A stretch of DNA of 64,000 bases. Source: Prevotella communis. Lineage in GTDB: Bacteria; Bacteroidota; Bacteroidia; Bacteroidales; Bacteroidaceae. The notes beneath the pieces are model-generated. The model had not been told where the DNA came from, did no database searches, and saw nothing but the letters and a program-made list of their open reading frames with translations. The DNA is taken from contig NZ_CP091794.1 of assembly GCF_022024175.1 (NCBI RefSeq), forward strand, positions 744,001-808,000, in the 5' to 3' direction. The stretch's first letter is position 1. Each line of letters opens with the position of its first letter. Of this stretch, positions 46,306 through 55,278 are shown in pieces. A program made the position numbers and the translations under genes.

Positions 46306-46472
46306 GACCCACCCCCGACCCCTCCCTGCAGGGAGGGGAGTGGTTAGACATTAAATTGAAAATTAAAAATATAATAATATGAAACATCTAATATGTAATA
46401 AAACAAAGGAGTTACTTCGTTTTATGGTCTATATACTCCTCCCCCTCACAGGGGGAGGCTGGGTGGGGGTCT
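46306..46472. repeat. Inverted pair of G-tract palindromes around a start codon, copy 2
   Basis: The left element includes the perfect 20-bp palindrome CCCCTCCCTGCAGGGAGGGG (46319-46338). The right element has a perfect 9-bp stem CCTCCCCCT-CAC-AGGGGGAGG (46438-46458) plus GGGTGGGGGTCT and encodes the signal peptide. Start codon 46379 lies between. The order, spacing and reading frame match copy 1. Confidence 0.88.
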
Positions 46473-48226
46473 CTTGCTCCGACTATGATGACTACAATAC
46501 GGTGCCTGGTGTGTTTGGTGGTGACCAGACTGGAGCCAACAACACGTTGTGGGAGAATATCTCCAACGATCAGCAGCTGACCCGTTTTGCTGATCTTGCC
46601 CGTAAATGCAGTTTCTCGGAGGTTCTCAACAGTCCTCGTTTCTACACCGTATGGGCACCCGTTAATGATGCTATCAGCGATGCAGAGTATAACCGACTCA
46701 TGGCCAGCGACAGTGCTACCGTGCTGAAGCAGTTTATGCAGCAGCATATCACGGAGTATAACTATCCTGTTTCTGCTGCGCTCGACAGCACCACTATTGT
46801 GTCGCTCAACATGAAGCACCATCCCTTCACTCAGACCTCATTCGACGGCTACAGCTATAACGCTGTCAATATCGCCTCGAATAATGGTGTGATGCACAAA
46901 CTCAACGGTATGTCTGAGTTCCATAATAACCTCTATGAGAATATTGACAACCTGCAGGGATGCGACTCCATCAAGAAGTATATCCAGAAATATGACGAGT
47001 ACTACCTCGATGTCAATGCCTCTGTCATTGGTCCGTTGCGCGATGGTAAGCAGACCTATCTGGACTCTGTGATGAAGAAGCGCAATAATGTGATTCGTAC
47101 CATTATGAAAGCCGACCTGGAAGATGAGGATAGCACATTCTGCATGCTGATTCCCAACGACAAGGCATGGAACGCTGCTTACTCAGCCATCAATCCCTGC
47201 TACAACTATATTGCCAAGTTGGACTACATGGATCTTTCAAAGAAGAGCACCGTTGCCTCTTCTATCAAGGCTACCGATGCCAAGGCCGACAAACCATCAG
47301 AGGCTACAAGTGCACTGCAGGACTCGCTGACCTGCCGCAATATTGTAGACAACCTGGTGTTCTCTGCCAGCTATCCTCAGAACGGTCCGCTGTTTGGTCA
47401 GGGCACACTGACAAGCAAGGACACGGTGGTTACTACGAACGGACGTTATTTGCGTCATGCCGATAGGGTGCTGGACCACACGCTTGCCATCAATGAGATG
47501 AGTAATGGTATCACACGTACTATCGACTCGCTGACTTTCGACTCATGGAACAGCTATAATCCGGTGATTAGAACTATGCGTCCTGACGCAACGATGAAGG
47601 TGAACAAGTTGACCACGCACAATATCCCTCTGGATAGTCTGGCAGGTCGCGACAGTCTCTTCTCGAAGGTGCCTGCGATGTTCCATCAGTGGCTCTTCCC
47701 CAAAACTTCTCGTTTCTTCTCATACGTGGCTGTGGATAGTGCCAATGTCGAGGGTACTACAGGTAAGCCAGAGTTCAACTTCGCCCTCGAAGGCGTTCGC
47801 TCTGCTACCTATCATATCTATGTTGTTACCGTTCCTGCTCAGGTGGAGGAACCTGCGGCTGATGTGAAGCCTTACTACCTGCGCTTCTACCTCAGTTGGA
47901 CGGATGCTGCCAACAAGCAGCAGCTCACTGTATTGCCTCAGGGAGCCGCTAAGGATCTGGAGATGACCACAGACAATGGTACGGATACTAAGAAACTGAC
48001 TTGCATCGGCGACCCCGGTCGTGTGAATGTCTTCGACCTGGGTGAGTTCACCTTCCCTGTGTGCTACTACGGCCTGGATGCTTATCCCAGTCTGATGATG
48101 ATGCACACCAAGAGCTATACCTCTTCTGCTAACCGTAAGAAGTACGACCAGCAGATGCGTGTGGCAGGTGTTTATCTCGTACCAAAGGAGTATAACGATT
48201 ACTGGACTAACGCTTCTAATGAATAA
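46379..48226 (+). CDS. FAS1-domain lipoprotein with repeat-derived signal peptide, third of three
   Basis: A 615-residue lipoprotein. Its start, NKTKELLRFMVYILLPLTGG, leads to Cys33 in GVSC and is encoded by the second copy of the palindromic repeat. FAS1 H1-type motifs are YTVWAPVNDAISDAEY (about 83) and CMLIPNDKAWNAAY (about 253), with the H2-type SNNGVMHKLNGM near 170. The C-terminal third is beta-rich (FNFALEGVRSATYHIYVV). The stop codon overlaps the next SusC start by one base (TAATG), so the two are translationally coupled. It is probably a surface glycan-binding partner of the second SusCD pair. Confidence 0.78.
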   Translation: MKHLICNKTKELLRFMVYILLPLTGGGWVGVSCSDYDDYNTVPGVFGGDQTGANNTLWENISNDQQLTRFADLARKCSFSEVLNSPRFYTVWAPVNDAISDAEYNRLMASDSATVLKQFMQQHITEYNYPVSAALDSTTIVSLNMKHHPFTQTSFDGYSYNAVNIASNNGVMHKLNGMSEFHNNLYENIDNLQGCDSIKKYIQKYDEYYLDVNASVIGPLRDGKQTYLDSVMKKRNNVIRTIMKADLEDEDSTFCMLIPNDKAWNAAYSAINPCYNYIAKLDYMDLSKKSTVASSIKATDAKADKPSEATSALQDSLTCRNIVDNLVFSASYPQNGPLFGQGTLTSKDTVVTTNGRYLRHADRVLDHTLAINEMSNGITRTIDSLTFDSWNSYNPVIRTMRPDATMKVNKLTTHNIPLDSLAGRDSLFSKVPAMFHQWLFPKTSRFFSYVAVDSANVEGTTGKPEFNFALEGVRSATYHIYVVTVPAQVEEPAADVKPYYLRFYLSWTDAANKQQLTVLPQGAAKDLEMTTDNGTDTKKLTCIGDPGRVNVFDLGEFTFPVCYYGLDAYPSLMMMHTKSYTSSANRKKYDQQMRVAGVYLVPKEYNDYWTNASNE

Positions 48227-51200
48227 TGACAACGATGAAAAGTATGATATATAACTACATACAGCGTCAGAGTCTCAGACTCTCACTCTGTGCCATTGCT
48301 TTGACAGCATGTTCGGTGGCTTATGCTCAGGACGACGTCGATGCCGAGGAGGAATCCACGGGTTTCAAAGCTCCTAAGCGCACACAGGTTGTTGACAATA
48401 ACCCCACCTGCAATGTGCAAGGTATTGTGTTTGACGACGCCACCAAACTGCCCTTGGCAGGTGTACGTATCCAGGCACTTAACGACAAGCGTTATGTAGC
48501 CATGACCGATGATGATGGTAGGTTTTTTATCAAGGTGCCAACCTTCACTACTGCCCTCTTCGTGCAGACACCTACCTACCTCTCTCAGCAGGTAAGCATC
48601 AAACCTGGTGACGAGCAGCAGCGCGTGAGCATCTACCTGTTGAGTGATGCCTTTGCCACGATGTATGCCGATGGTACTACCATCACCGCTCAGAACAGTT
48701 TTGTCTCTAACGGCAACGGCCTGTCTATCGACGAAGAGATGACAGCAAAATTGGGTGGCGACATCCGTATGAACATGCATTCGGGCAACTTGGAACAGGG
48801 AGCCGCCATGTTTATTCGTGGTATCGGTTCGCTCAACGGCAATGCCCAGCCCCTCGTGATCCTTGATGGCGTAGAGCTCGACATGCAGCAGAGCCGCAGT
48901 TCACTGCATCTGGGCGACGTGTTCAATATGCTGTCGACCATCTCGCCAGAGGATATCGACAAGGTGACGGTACTCAAGAATGCCACTGCCCTCTACGGTG
49001 CCCGTGGTGCCAATGGTGTCATCATCATCGATACCAAGCGCGGTCACTCTATGGCCACTCGTATCGATGCCAAACTGGGAGTAGGGTGGACCTTTACCCC
49101 AAGTTATCCTAAGATGATGAATGCCGCACAGTACCGTAACTATGCTGTGGAGCAGTTGGGTACTATCGCTGAGGTGCAGAACCGTATTGGTTCTTCAACG
49201 AACCCCTTGCAGTTCAATTTCCTCAACGATGCTAAGGACGGCTACTATTATAATACCTATCATAATGATACTGATTGGAGCAAGTATGTCTATCGCACTG
49301 CATTGACCCACAACTACAGTATCAATGTGCAGGGTGGTGATGATGTCGGTATGTACAACCTCTCTGTGGCTTACATCCAGACGATGAAGAATATCAAGTC
49401 AACCAGTTTTGACCGTATCAACGTACGTTTCAATACTGACATCCGTCTGCTGTGGAACCTCACCACGAAGTTCGACATGTCGTTCTCACGTACAAACACG
49501 AACCTCTTCGACGACGGTATCGCTGAAGACCTGAACTCAGGCGTGATCACCTCGCCTGCCTTCCTGTCGCTGATTAAGAGTCCGCTGCTCAATCCCTATC
49601 AGTACAACAAGAATATCAATGCCTTCACCTCGCTGCTGGCCGATGCCGATGATTTGTACAGCACTCTGAAGGAAGGCAACTATTCACAGGCCAACCCCTT
49701 GGCACTGATGAGAAATGGTAACGGTGAGCGTAAGAACCGCAACGAGAACACGTTCTTCAACGTGGCTATCGCTCCTACCTATGAGATTAACAGTGACTGG
49801 TCAGTGACCTCTCATTTCAGCTATTATCTGAATCGCAACTCACAGGCCTACTACCGTCCCAACATCGGTATGCCTTCGTTTGCCATTAAGAACCTGGGTA
49901 CTGTTTATTCTAAGACCGCCTCAATCTTCTCTAAGGAGATTAATGTGCTGAGTAATACGCATGTGGACTGGAAAAAGAAAATCGGTGCTCACACCATCGC
50001 TGCAACGGGTGGTTTCCGCTACACCTATTTCTCTTACGACAACAGCGACCTGTCAACACAGTACTCTACCAAGGGTGAGGATGATAAGAACCCCAAACTG
50101 GCTACAGGTAATGATGTCTATGATACTGTAGCTGGTGTTGATGATGTGTGGAAGAACATGCAGTGGTATGCTTCTGGCGACTATAACTACATGAACAAAT
50201 ACTTCGCTACTGTTTCTCTGCTTGCTGAGGCTAACAGCCGTTTTGGCTCTAATGCCAACGGCGGTGTGAAACTGGCTGGCGTGAAATGGGCCATCTTCCC
50301 CAGCGTGCAGTTGGGATGGGTGCTCTCTAACGAGGATTGGTTCCCCAAGAATGCTGGTATCAACTACCTGCGCTTGAATGCGGGCTTCGATATGAGTGGT
50401 AATGACGACATCAGCAACTATGCTGCACGCACTTCGTTCAATGCTGTTCGCTACAACTATCAGGAGATTGGTACACAGCTCACCAATGTAGGTAATGAGG
50501 AGATTAAGTGGGAGACAACGTCTAAGTTCAATATCGGTCTGCAGGCCAACTTCCTGCACAACCGTCTGGGCTTTAATGCCAACTACTTCATCCACAACAC
50601 CAAGGACCTGCTGACACTGAAGAGTTTTGAGAATCCTATCGGTGGTATCAATAACTACTGGACCAACGATGGCGAACTGCGCAACACTGGTTTCGAGGTT
50701 GGTATCAATGGTAAACCCATCTCACTGAAGGACTGGCACCTGGAGATCGGTGCTACCGTGGGCCACTACAAGAATGAGGTGAAGGCACTGGCCAATGGCA
50801 ACTACACCTCTTCTATCTATGGCACCGACAATATTCTGACCTCTGTAGGCAACCCCGTGGGCGTGTTCTATGGTTACAAGACCAAGGGCGTGTTCTCTAC
50901 TACTGCCGATGCACAGGCAGCAGCCCTCTATCTGGTTGACGAGACTGGTGCTCAGCAGTATTTCCAGGCTGGTGACGTGATTTTCGATGACCTGAACGAT
51001 GACCACCAGATTGACGAGCGCGACAAGACCATCATCGGCGATCCCAATCCCGATATCTACGGAAATATCTTCCTTAACCTCAACTGGAAGCGTTTCACGC
51101 TGGGCATGACCTTCAACTACAGTCTGGGTAATGATGTGTACAACTATCAGCGCTCTATCCTGAATAGTGGTTCTACGCTCTACAACCAGCAGGTGGCCGA

Positions 51201-51546
51201 GATTGCCCACTGGCGTTACGAGGGTCAGCAGACCTCTCTGCCTCGTCTGAACTATGGCGACCCCATGGGCAACAACCGCTTCTCTGACCGTTGGATTGAG
51301 GATGGCTCTTATCTGCGTATGAAGAGTGTGATGCTGACCTATCAGGTGCCTATGCCCGATTCATGGCAGTCATGGCTCCAGGGTATCTCTGTATGGGCCG
51401 AGGGACGTAACCTCTTCACTTTGACGAAGTATACGGGTAGCGATCCTGAGTTTGCCGCTGGCAACAACCAGCTCTACCAAGGCATCGACTGCGGCACCAT
51501 CGCCCAGGGACGCATCTTCTCTATGGGTGTGAAGATTAACTTATAA
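48226..51546 (+). CDS. SusC/RagA-type TonB-dependent outer-membrane transporter, second copy
   Basis: A 1,106-residue importer. A signal peptide around LRLSLCAIALTACSVAYAQ is followed by an acidic stretch (DDVDAEEE). Next come a carboxypeptidase-like domain (about 65-140, VQGIVFDDATKLPLAGVRI) and a plug (about 165-275) with MFIRGIGSLNGNAQPLVILD and TVLKNATALYGARGANGV. A TonB-dependent barrel ends FSMGVKINL. There is no STN domain. Sequence divergence from the first SusC is large, so the pairs probably bind different oligosaccharides and did not arise by a recent duplication. ATG 48226 overlaps the preceding stop; ATG 48235 is an alternative. Confidence 0.94.
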   Translation: MTTMKSMIYNYIQRQSLRLSLCAIALTACSVAYAQDDVDAEEESTGFKAPKRTQVVDNNPTCNVQGIVFDDATKLPLAGVRIQALNDKRYVAMTDDDGRFFIKVPTFTTALFVQTPTYLSQQVSIKPGDEQQRVSIYLLSDAFATMYADGTTITAQNSFVSNGNGLSIDEEMTAKLGGDIRMNMHSGNLEQGAAMFIRGIGSLNGNAQPLVILDGVELDMQQSRSSLHLGDVFNMLSTISPEDIDKVTVLKNATALYGARGANGVIIIDTKRGHSMATRIDAKLGVGWTFTPSYPKMMNAAQYRNYAVEQLGTIAEVQNRIGSSTNPLQFNFLNDAKDGYYYNTYHNDTDWSKYVYRTALTHNYSINVQGGDDVGMYNLSVAYIQTMKNIKSTSFDRINVRFNTDIRLLWNLTTKFDMSFSRTNTNLFDDGIAEDLNSGVITSPAFLSLIKSPLLNPYQYNKNINAFTSLLADADDLYSTLKEGNYSQANPLALMRNGNGERKNRNENTFFNVAIAPTYEINSDWSVTSHFSYYLNRNSQAYYRPNIGMPSFAIKNLGTVYSKTASIFSKEINVLSNTHVDWKKKIGAHTIAATGGFRYTYFSYDNSDLSTQYSTKGEDDKNPKLATGNDVYDTVAGVDDVWKNMQWYASGDYNYMNKYFATVSLLAEANSRFGSNANGGVKLAGVKWAIFPSVQLGWVLSNEDWFPKNAGINYLRLNAGFDMSGNDDISNYAARTSFNAVRYNYQEIGTQLTNVGNEEIKWETTSKFNIGLQANFLHNRLGFNANYFIHNTKDLLTLKSFENPIGGINNYWTNDGELRNTGFEVGINGKPISLKDWHLEIGATVGHYKNEVKALANGNYTSSIYGTDNILTSVGNPVGVFYGYKTKGVFSTTADAQAAALYLVDETGAQQYFQAGDVIFDDLNDDHQIDERDKTIIGDPNPDIYGNIFLNLNWKRFTLGMTFNYSLGNDVYNYQRSILNSGSTLYNQQVAEIAHWRYEGQQTSLPRLNYGDPMGNNRFSDRWIEDGSYLRMKSVMLTYQVPMPDSWQSWLQGISVWAEGRNLFTLTKYTGSDPEFAAGNNQLYQGIDCGTIAQGRIFSMGVKINL

Positions 51547-51576
51547 TGGACAATTGATAATTGAAAATTGATAATT
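51547..51576. repeat. AT-rich tandem repeat in front of the second susD
   Basis: AATTGATA/AATTGAAA units fill the gap and end at the ATG. A 27-bp block is identical to the one before the first susC. Confidence 0.85.
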
Positions 51577-53586
51577 ATGATTACCAAAGCAAAATATTTC
51601 ATCGGCGGCATCTGCATGATTTGTGGCTTGGCCTCTTGCTCAGATATGCTTGAGTCAGACAGCTCACGCCAGTTGTTCGACCCTGCCCTCGACCAGAAGA
51701 CAGACTCTGTATTCTATGCCTATGGCATCATGCAGGCCATGCAGGAACTGGCCGATCAGTATTACTATCAGAACGAGATGCGTGGTGATTTGGTGAGCCC
51801 CACTTCCAAGGCTACCACTCACCTGCGCAACCTGGCATCGTTTACGGCCGATGCCACGAATAAGTACGACAGTGTGTACCTTTATTATAAGGTAATCAAC
51901 AACTGTAACTATTATCTGGCTCATCGTGATACCACATTGGCCACAGGTGCCCGTAATGTGGTGTGCAACGAGTATGCCGCTGTGGCATCTTTCCGCGCTT
52001 GGACCTACCTGCAACTGACTCGTCAGTATGGTCAGGTGCCTTATGTCACCGACCCTGTCACCACCATCGGTCAGATCAATGCTAATACGCAGATGACCGA
52101 CTATCGCACTATCCTGACAGAAGAAGCTAAGATGATGGAGACCTTGAAAGCCCGCTATACCGACGAACAGTTGGCTGTGCCTACCTTCAACCAGAATTCA
52201 CGTTCTGCAGGTATGCTCAACTGGGGCGGAGGCGAGAAATTCTTCTCTCCAAAGAAGTGCTTCGTGCCCTTCAACGTGGTGCTGGGAGATATCTACCTGG
52301 AACTGGGTGAGTACGAGAAAGCAGCCACCTGCTACTATCAGTACCTGCGCTACGAGGGACAGTTGAATACTTCCAATATCTCTGTAAACTACAACAACTA
52401 TATGTCTCCCTCCTATAGTCGCTATAGTCCAATATTCAAGAACTTCACTGAGTGGCCAGCCGACTTTAACGACGGAAAGAATTCATCCATATTTAATAAT
52501 ACGCCTATTTGGGAAAACTCGTTTACACATGCGGCCTCACCTGGCGATGTTATCTCTTACATCCCCATGGCCGTGAACTACACCATGGGTAAGACGACTG
52601 ATATCCCTGCCTCTTACGGTTATAATTACTATGGTACCGAGAGAACATCTACGGTAGATGTGAACGATCCTATGGAGAGTATCTTTGATTGTCCCAAGAC
52701 CGAGGATATCCAGATTGTGCCCTCACAGGCCTACTGCGATTCAGCCCGTCGTGCCCAGTATTATTACTATACTGAGCAGGTAAAGGTGACGCCTTTCAAC
52801 TGGATTGTGAAGAATGTGGCTGTGGGTGATGCCCGTGCCCAGAGCATCTGTCAGGGTGTTGGTGCCGACTCCACCTTCGTCTATACCTACAAGCCCTCTA
52901 CGGCTTATGTCTATCTGTATCGTAACGCCACGGTGTGGCTCCACCTGGCCGAGGCTATCAACCGCATGGGCTATCCTGATGCTGCCTTCGCCGTGCTGAA
53001 GAACGGTCTGCACACCGAACTGCCCAACTATCGTTATCTGGAGGTTTATCTGAAGGATGCTGAGGGCAACGACTCTCTGGATGGCGACGGCAATAAGGTG
53101 CTCGATATGACCCAGTCGCACTTGGATGACAAGTATTACCTGACGCCTGAGTCTTACGAACTGCTGACCACGAAGTTGCCTTTCCTGGCTCAGGAAAACT
53201 CTGAGATTTTCAGAAACGGTGCGCAGAAATCGTTCGTGGGTATCCACATGCATGGCGCCGGTGCTGTGGAAGATCTCTATTCTACTTATCGCTATAGTAA
53301 TGTCCTCGCTGCTAAGTTGGCTGATATCAACAGTAAGTTCAGTCTCGGTCTGACTACTTATACCAAGGACGACTATATCAATGCGATGGAAGACCTGCTC
53401 TGCGATGAGTATGCCATGGAGTTTGCTTTTGAGGGCACTCGCTTCTCTGACTTGCGACGTCTGGCACTCCACAAGAACCAGTCGGGCATCTATGGCGGTA
53501 ACTTCGGTGACAAGTGGCTCAGCACTAAACTGCAGAACAATGCCCCTGGTATCACCACGCAGAACTGTTACCTGCCGTATAAATAA
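51577..53586 (+). CDS. SusD/RagB-type glycan-binding lipoprotein, second copy
   Basis: A 669-residue lipoprotein, with ATG 51577 chosen over a TTG in the upstream repeat. The lipobox is LASC (Cys21). The helical SusD core is seen in NVVCNEYAAVASFRAWTYLQ and, near the end, AMEFAFEGTRFSDLRRLALH with the final NCYLPYK. It is about 80 residues longer than the first SusD, mainly because of a long middle insertion around 250-400 rich in Tyr, Asn and Ser. It works with the SusC just upstream. It is the last gene of the operon and is followed by a terminator at 53642. Confidence 0.93.
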   Translation: MITKAKYFIGGICMICGLASCSDMLESDSSRQLFDPALDQKTDSVFYAYGIMQAMQELADQYYYQNEMRGDLVSPTSKATTHLRNLASFTADATNKYDSVYLYYKVINNCNYYLAHRDTTLATGARNVVCNEYAAVASFRAWTYLQLTRQYGQVPYVTDPVTTIGQINANTQMTDYRTILTEEAKMMETLKARYTDEQLAVPTFNQNSRSAGMLNWGGGEKFFSPKKCFVPFNVVLGDIYLELGEYEKAATCYYQYLRYEGQLNTSNISVNYNNYMSPSYSRYSPIFKNFTEWPADFNDGKNSSIFNNTPIWENSFTHAASPGDVISYIPMAVNYTMGKTTDIPASYGYNYYGTERTSTVDVNDPMESIFDCPKTEDIQIVPSQAYCDSARRAQYYYYTEQVKVTPFNWIVKNVAVGDARAQSICQGVGADSTFVYTYKPSTAYVYLYRNATVWLHLAEAINRMGYPDAAFAVLKNGLHTELPNYRYLEVYLKDAEGNDSLDGDGNKVLDMTQSHLDDKYYLTPESYELLTTKLPFLAQENSEIFRNGAQKSFVGIHMHGAGAVEDLYSTYRYSNVLAAKLADINSKFSLGLTTYTKDDYINAMEDLLCDEYAMEFAFEGTRFSDLRRLALHKNQSGIYGGNFGDKWLSTKLQNNAPGITTQNCYLPYK

Positions 53587-53641
53587 GATTCATATTTATA
53601 AAAGAATATTTGGTTTACAAGGTGTAACAGTGGTTACAAAC

Positions 53642-53676
53642 AAAGGCTCCTGAAGTGATTCGGGGGCCTTTTTTTT
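53642..53676 (+). terminator. Terminator after the SusCD operon
   Basis: AAAGGCTCC pairs with GGGGCCTTT (one T-G pair) and is followed by a run of eight T. The T-run overlaps the next promoter's -33 box. Confidence 0.85.
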
Positions 53677-53704
53677 GTGGTTCTACTTTTTTTTCGTACC
53701 TTTG
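53674..53704 (+). promoter_or_regulatory. Promoter of the two-domain esterase
   Basis: TTTG (53674-53677), a 19-bp spacer and TACCTTTG (53697-53704) are a consensus Bacteroidota promoter, 29 bp before the start codon. Confidence 0.85.
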
Positions 53705-53733
53705 CGACAGAAAAACTTAAAACGTAGACTAAG

Positions 53734-55176
53734 ATGCGAAAGATTGTTTCTTTTGGATTGTTGCTGCTGGCACTGACCCTCCAGGCACAGACAGCACGGA
53801 AAATCACAGTAAATATCACCCCCGACGGCAAGGCCAATATGGTGGGCTATCTGCCAGAGACACCTTCAGGACGCGCTATCGTAGACTGTCCTGGTGGCGG
53901 CTATAGCCACCTGGCTACCCAGCACGAGGGGCACGACTGGGCTGAGTATTTCAACCGTCAGGGCATCGCCTTCTTCGTGCTCACCTACCGCATGCCCAAT
54001 GGCGACCGCTCTATCCCTATGGGCGACGCCCAGCAGGCTATCCGCACCGTGAGGGACTCTGCCCAGGTGTGGGGCATCAATCCTGAGGATGTGGGTATCA
54101 TGGGCTTCTCGGCTGGTGGTCATCTGGCCTCTACCGTGTCTACGCATAGCGAGTACGACTGTCGTCCAAATTTCTCTATCCTCTTCTATCCTGTCATCTC
54201 GATGAACGAGCGCGAGAGTCATAAGGGCTCGTGTGTGAACTTCCTGGGCAAGGACGGACAGAAGGACGAGCGACTGGTACGCCTGTTCTCCAACCAGAAT
54301 GCGGTGGTACGCCATCTGACGCCTCCTGCCATTATTCTCACGGCCAACGACGACGGTGTGGTGCCGCCTGTGACCAATGGCGTGGCCTATTATTCGGCTA
54401 TGCGCCGCATGGGCAACGACTGTACGCTGCATGTCTATCCCAGTGGGGGCCACGGCTTCGGCTTCCGTTCTACCTGGCCTTTCCACGACCAGATGCTGAA
54501 TGACCTCACCGCCTGGCTCAACTGCCACAAGGCGCCTCGTCGTGATGCTGTGCGCGTGGCTTGTATCGGCAACAGTATCACCGATGGCCACGGCATCGAT
54601 ATGAGTGATGCAAAGGCATGGCCCGGACAGTTGCAGAAGCTGTTGGGCAGCGGCTATGTGGTGAAGAACTACGGACGCAGTGCCCGCACGCTCCTGAAGA
54701 AGGGCGACCAGCCTATCTGGAACGAACAGGCATGGCGCGATGCCGTGGCGTTCAAGGCTGATGTGGTGATTATCAAACTGGGTACCAACGACTCGAAACC
54801 AGAGAACTGGCAGCATGGCAATGAGTTCGAGAGTGATCTTCGCTCAATGATTGACCAGCTTAATCCTAAGGTGCCCGTGCTCAACAAGAAGGGCAAGCCC
54901 ACGAAGAAGATGCAGCGCTCTGCCAAGCCGCGCATCATCCTCTGCACGCCAATCCCTGCCTACAAACCTTCATGGAATATCAGCGATTCTGTCATCGTCA
55001 ATCAGATCATTCCTATCATCAACAAGGTGGCACAGGACGAGCATCTGGAGGTGATTGACCTGCACTCCATCTTTAATAATGCCGATGGTAAGGCCATGCA
55101 GGCCGACGGCATCCATCCCACCGAGGCTGGCGATGCGCAGATTGCGAAGACTGTTTTTGGAATCTTAAAAAACTAA
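53734..55176 (+). CDS. Two-domain esterase: alpha/beta hydrolase fused to SGNH hydrolase
   Basis: A 480-residue secreted protein with signal peptide (IVSFGLLLLALTLQAQT) and two full esterase domains. The first (about 22-265) is an alpha/beta hydrolase with the HGGG-like CPGGGYSHLA oxyanion loop, nucleophile elbow GFSAGGH (Ser126) and catalytic His in SGGHGFG. The second (about 272-480) is an SGNH hydrolase with IGNSITDG (Ser281), GTND and DGIHPTE (Asp458, His461). Its block I has Asn where Asp is usual. Both sets look intact. Such pairs act on acetylated plant polysaccharides; here acetylated pectin is the likely substrate (inference). It stands alone behind its own promoter. Confidence 0.87.
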   Translation: MRKIVSFGLLLLALTLQAQTARKITVNITPDGKANMVGYLPETPSGRAIVDCPGGGYSHLATQHEGHDWAEYFNRQGIAFFVLTYRMPNGDRSIPMGDAQQAIRTVRDSAQVWGINPEDVGIMGFSAGGHLASTVSTHSEYDCRPNFSILFYPVISMNERESHKGSCVNFLGKDGQKDERLVRLFSNQNAVVRHLTPPAIILTANDDGVVPPVTNGVAYYSAMRRMGNDCTLHVYPSGGHGFGFRSTWPFHDQMLNDLTAWLNCHKAPRRDAVRVACIGNSITDGHGIDMSDAKAWPGQLQKLLGSGYVVKNYGRSARTLLKKGDQPIWNEQAWRDAVAFKADVVIIKLGTNDSKPENWQHGNEFESDLRSMIDQLNPKVPVLNKKGKPTKKMQRSAKPRIILCTPIPAYKPSWNISDSVIVNQIIPIINKVAQDEHLEVIDLHSIFNNADGKAMQADGIHPTEAGDAQIAKTVFGILKN

Positions 55177-55238
55177 CGTCTTAACTCCTTCGCTCGGCGC
55201 TTGCGACGCTTTTACAAAGGTCGCAGACCGACTAAAAG

Positions 55239-55263
55239 AACTCCTTTTAACTCCTTTAACTCC
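55239..55263. repeat. AACTCCTTT short tandem repeat in the GH97 leader
   Basis: Three AACTCC units separated by T-runs lie 15 bp before the GH97 start codon. Immediately upstream is a GCGACGCTTTTACAAAGGTCGC inverted-repeat-like stretch (about 55203-55224). Confidence 0.7.
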
Positions 55264-55278
55264 AAAATAAGAAATAAA

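Noticed and set aside
48235-48300. Second SusC as a lipoprotein through the ALTAC stretch
   Set aside because: Family members are barrels with ordinary signal peptides; a signal peptidase I site at AYAQ follows shortly after.
38706-51546. SusC proteins as sigma-factor-linked (STN-containing) receptors
   Set aside because: No STN domain precedes the carboxypeptidase-like domain in either, and no sigma/anti-sigma genes are adjacent.
55201-55278. TTG start for GH97 with a 26-residue extension
   Set aside because: The extension is encoded by repeat DNA, is highly basic and would hide the signal peptide; ATG 55279 is better.
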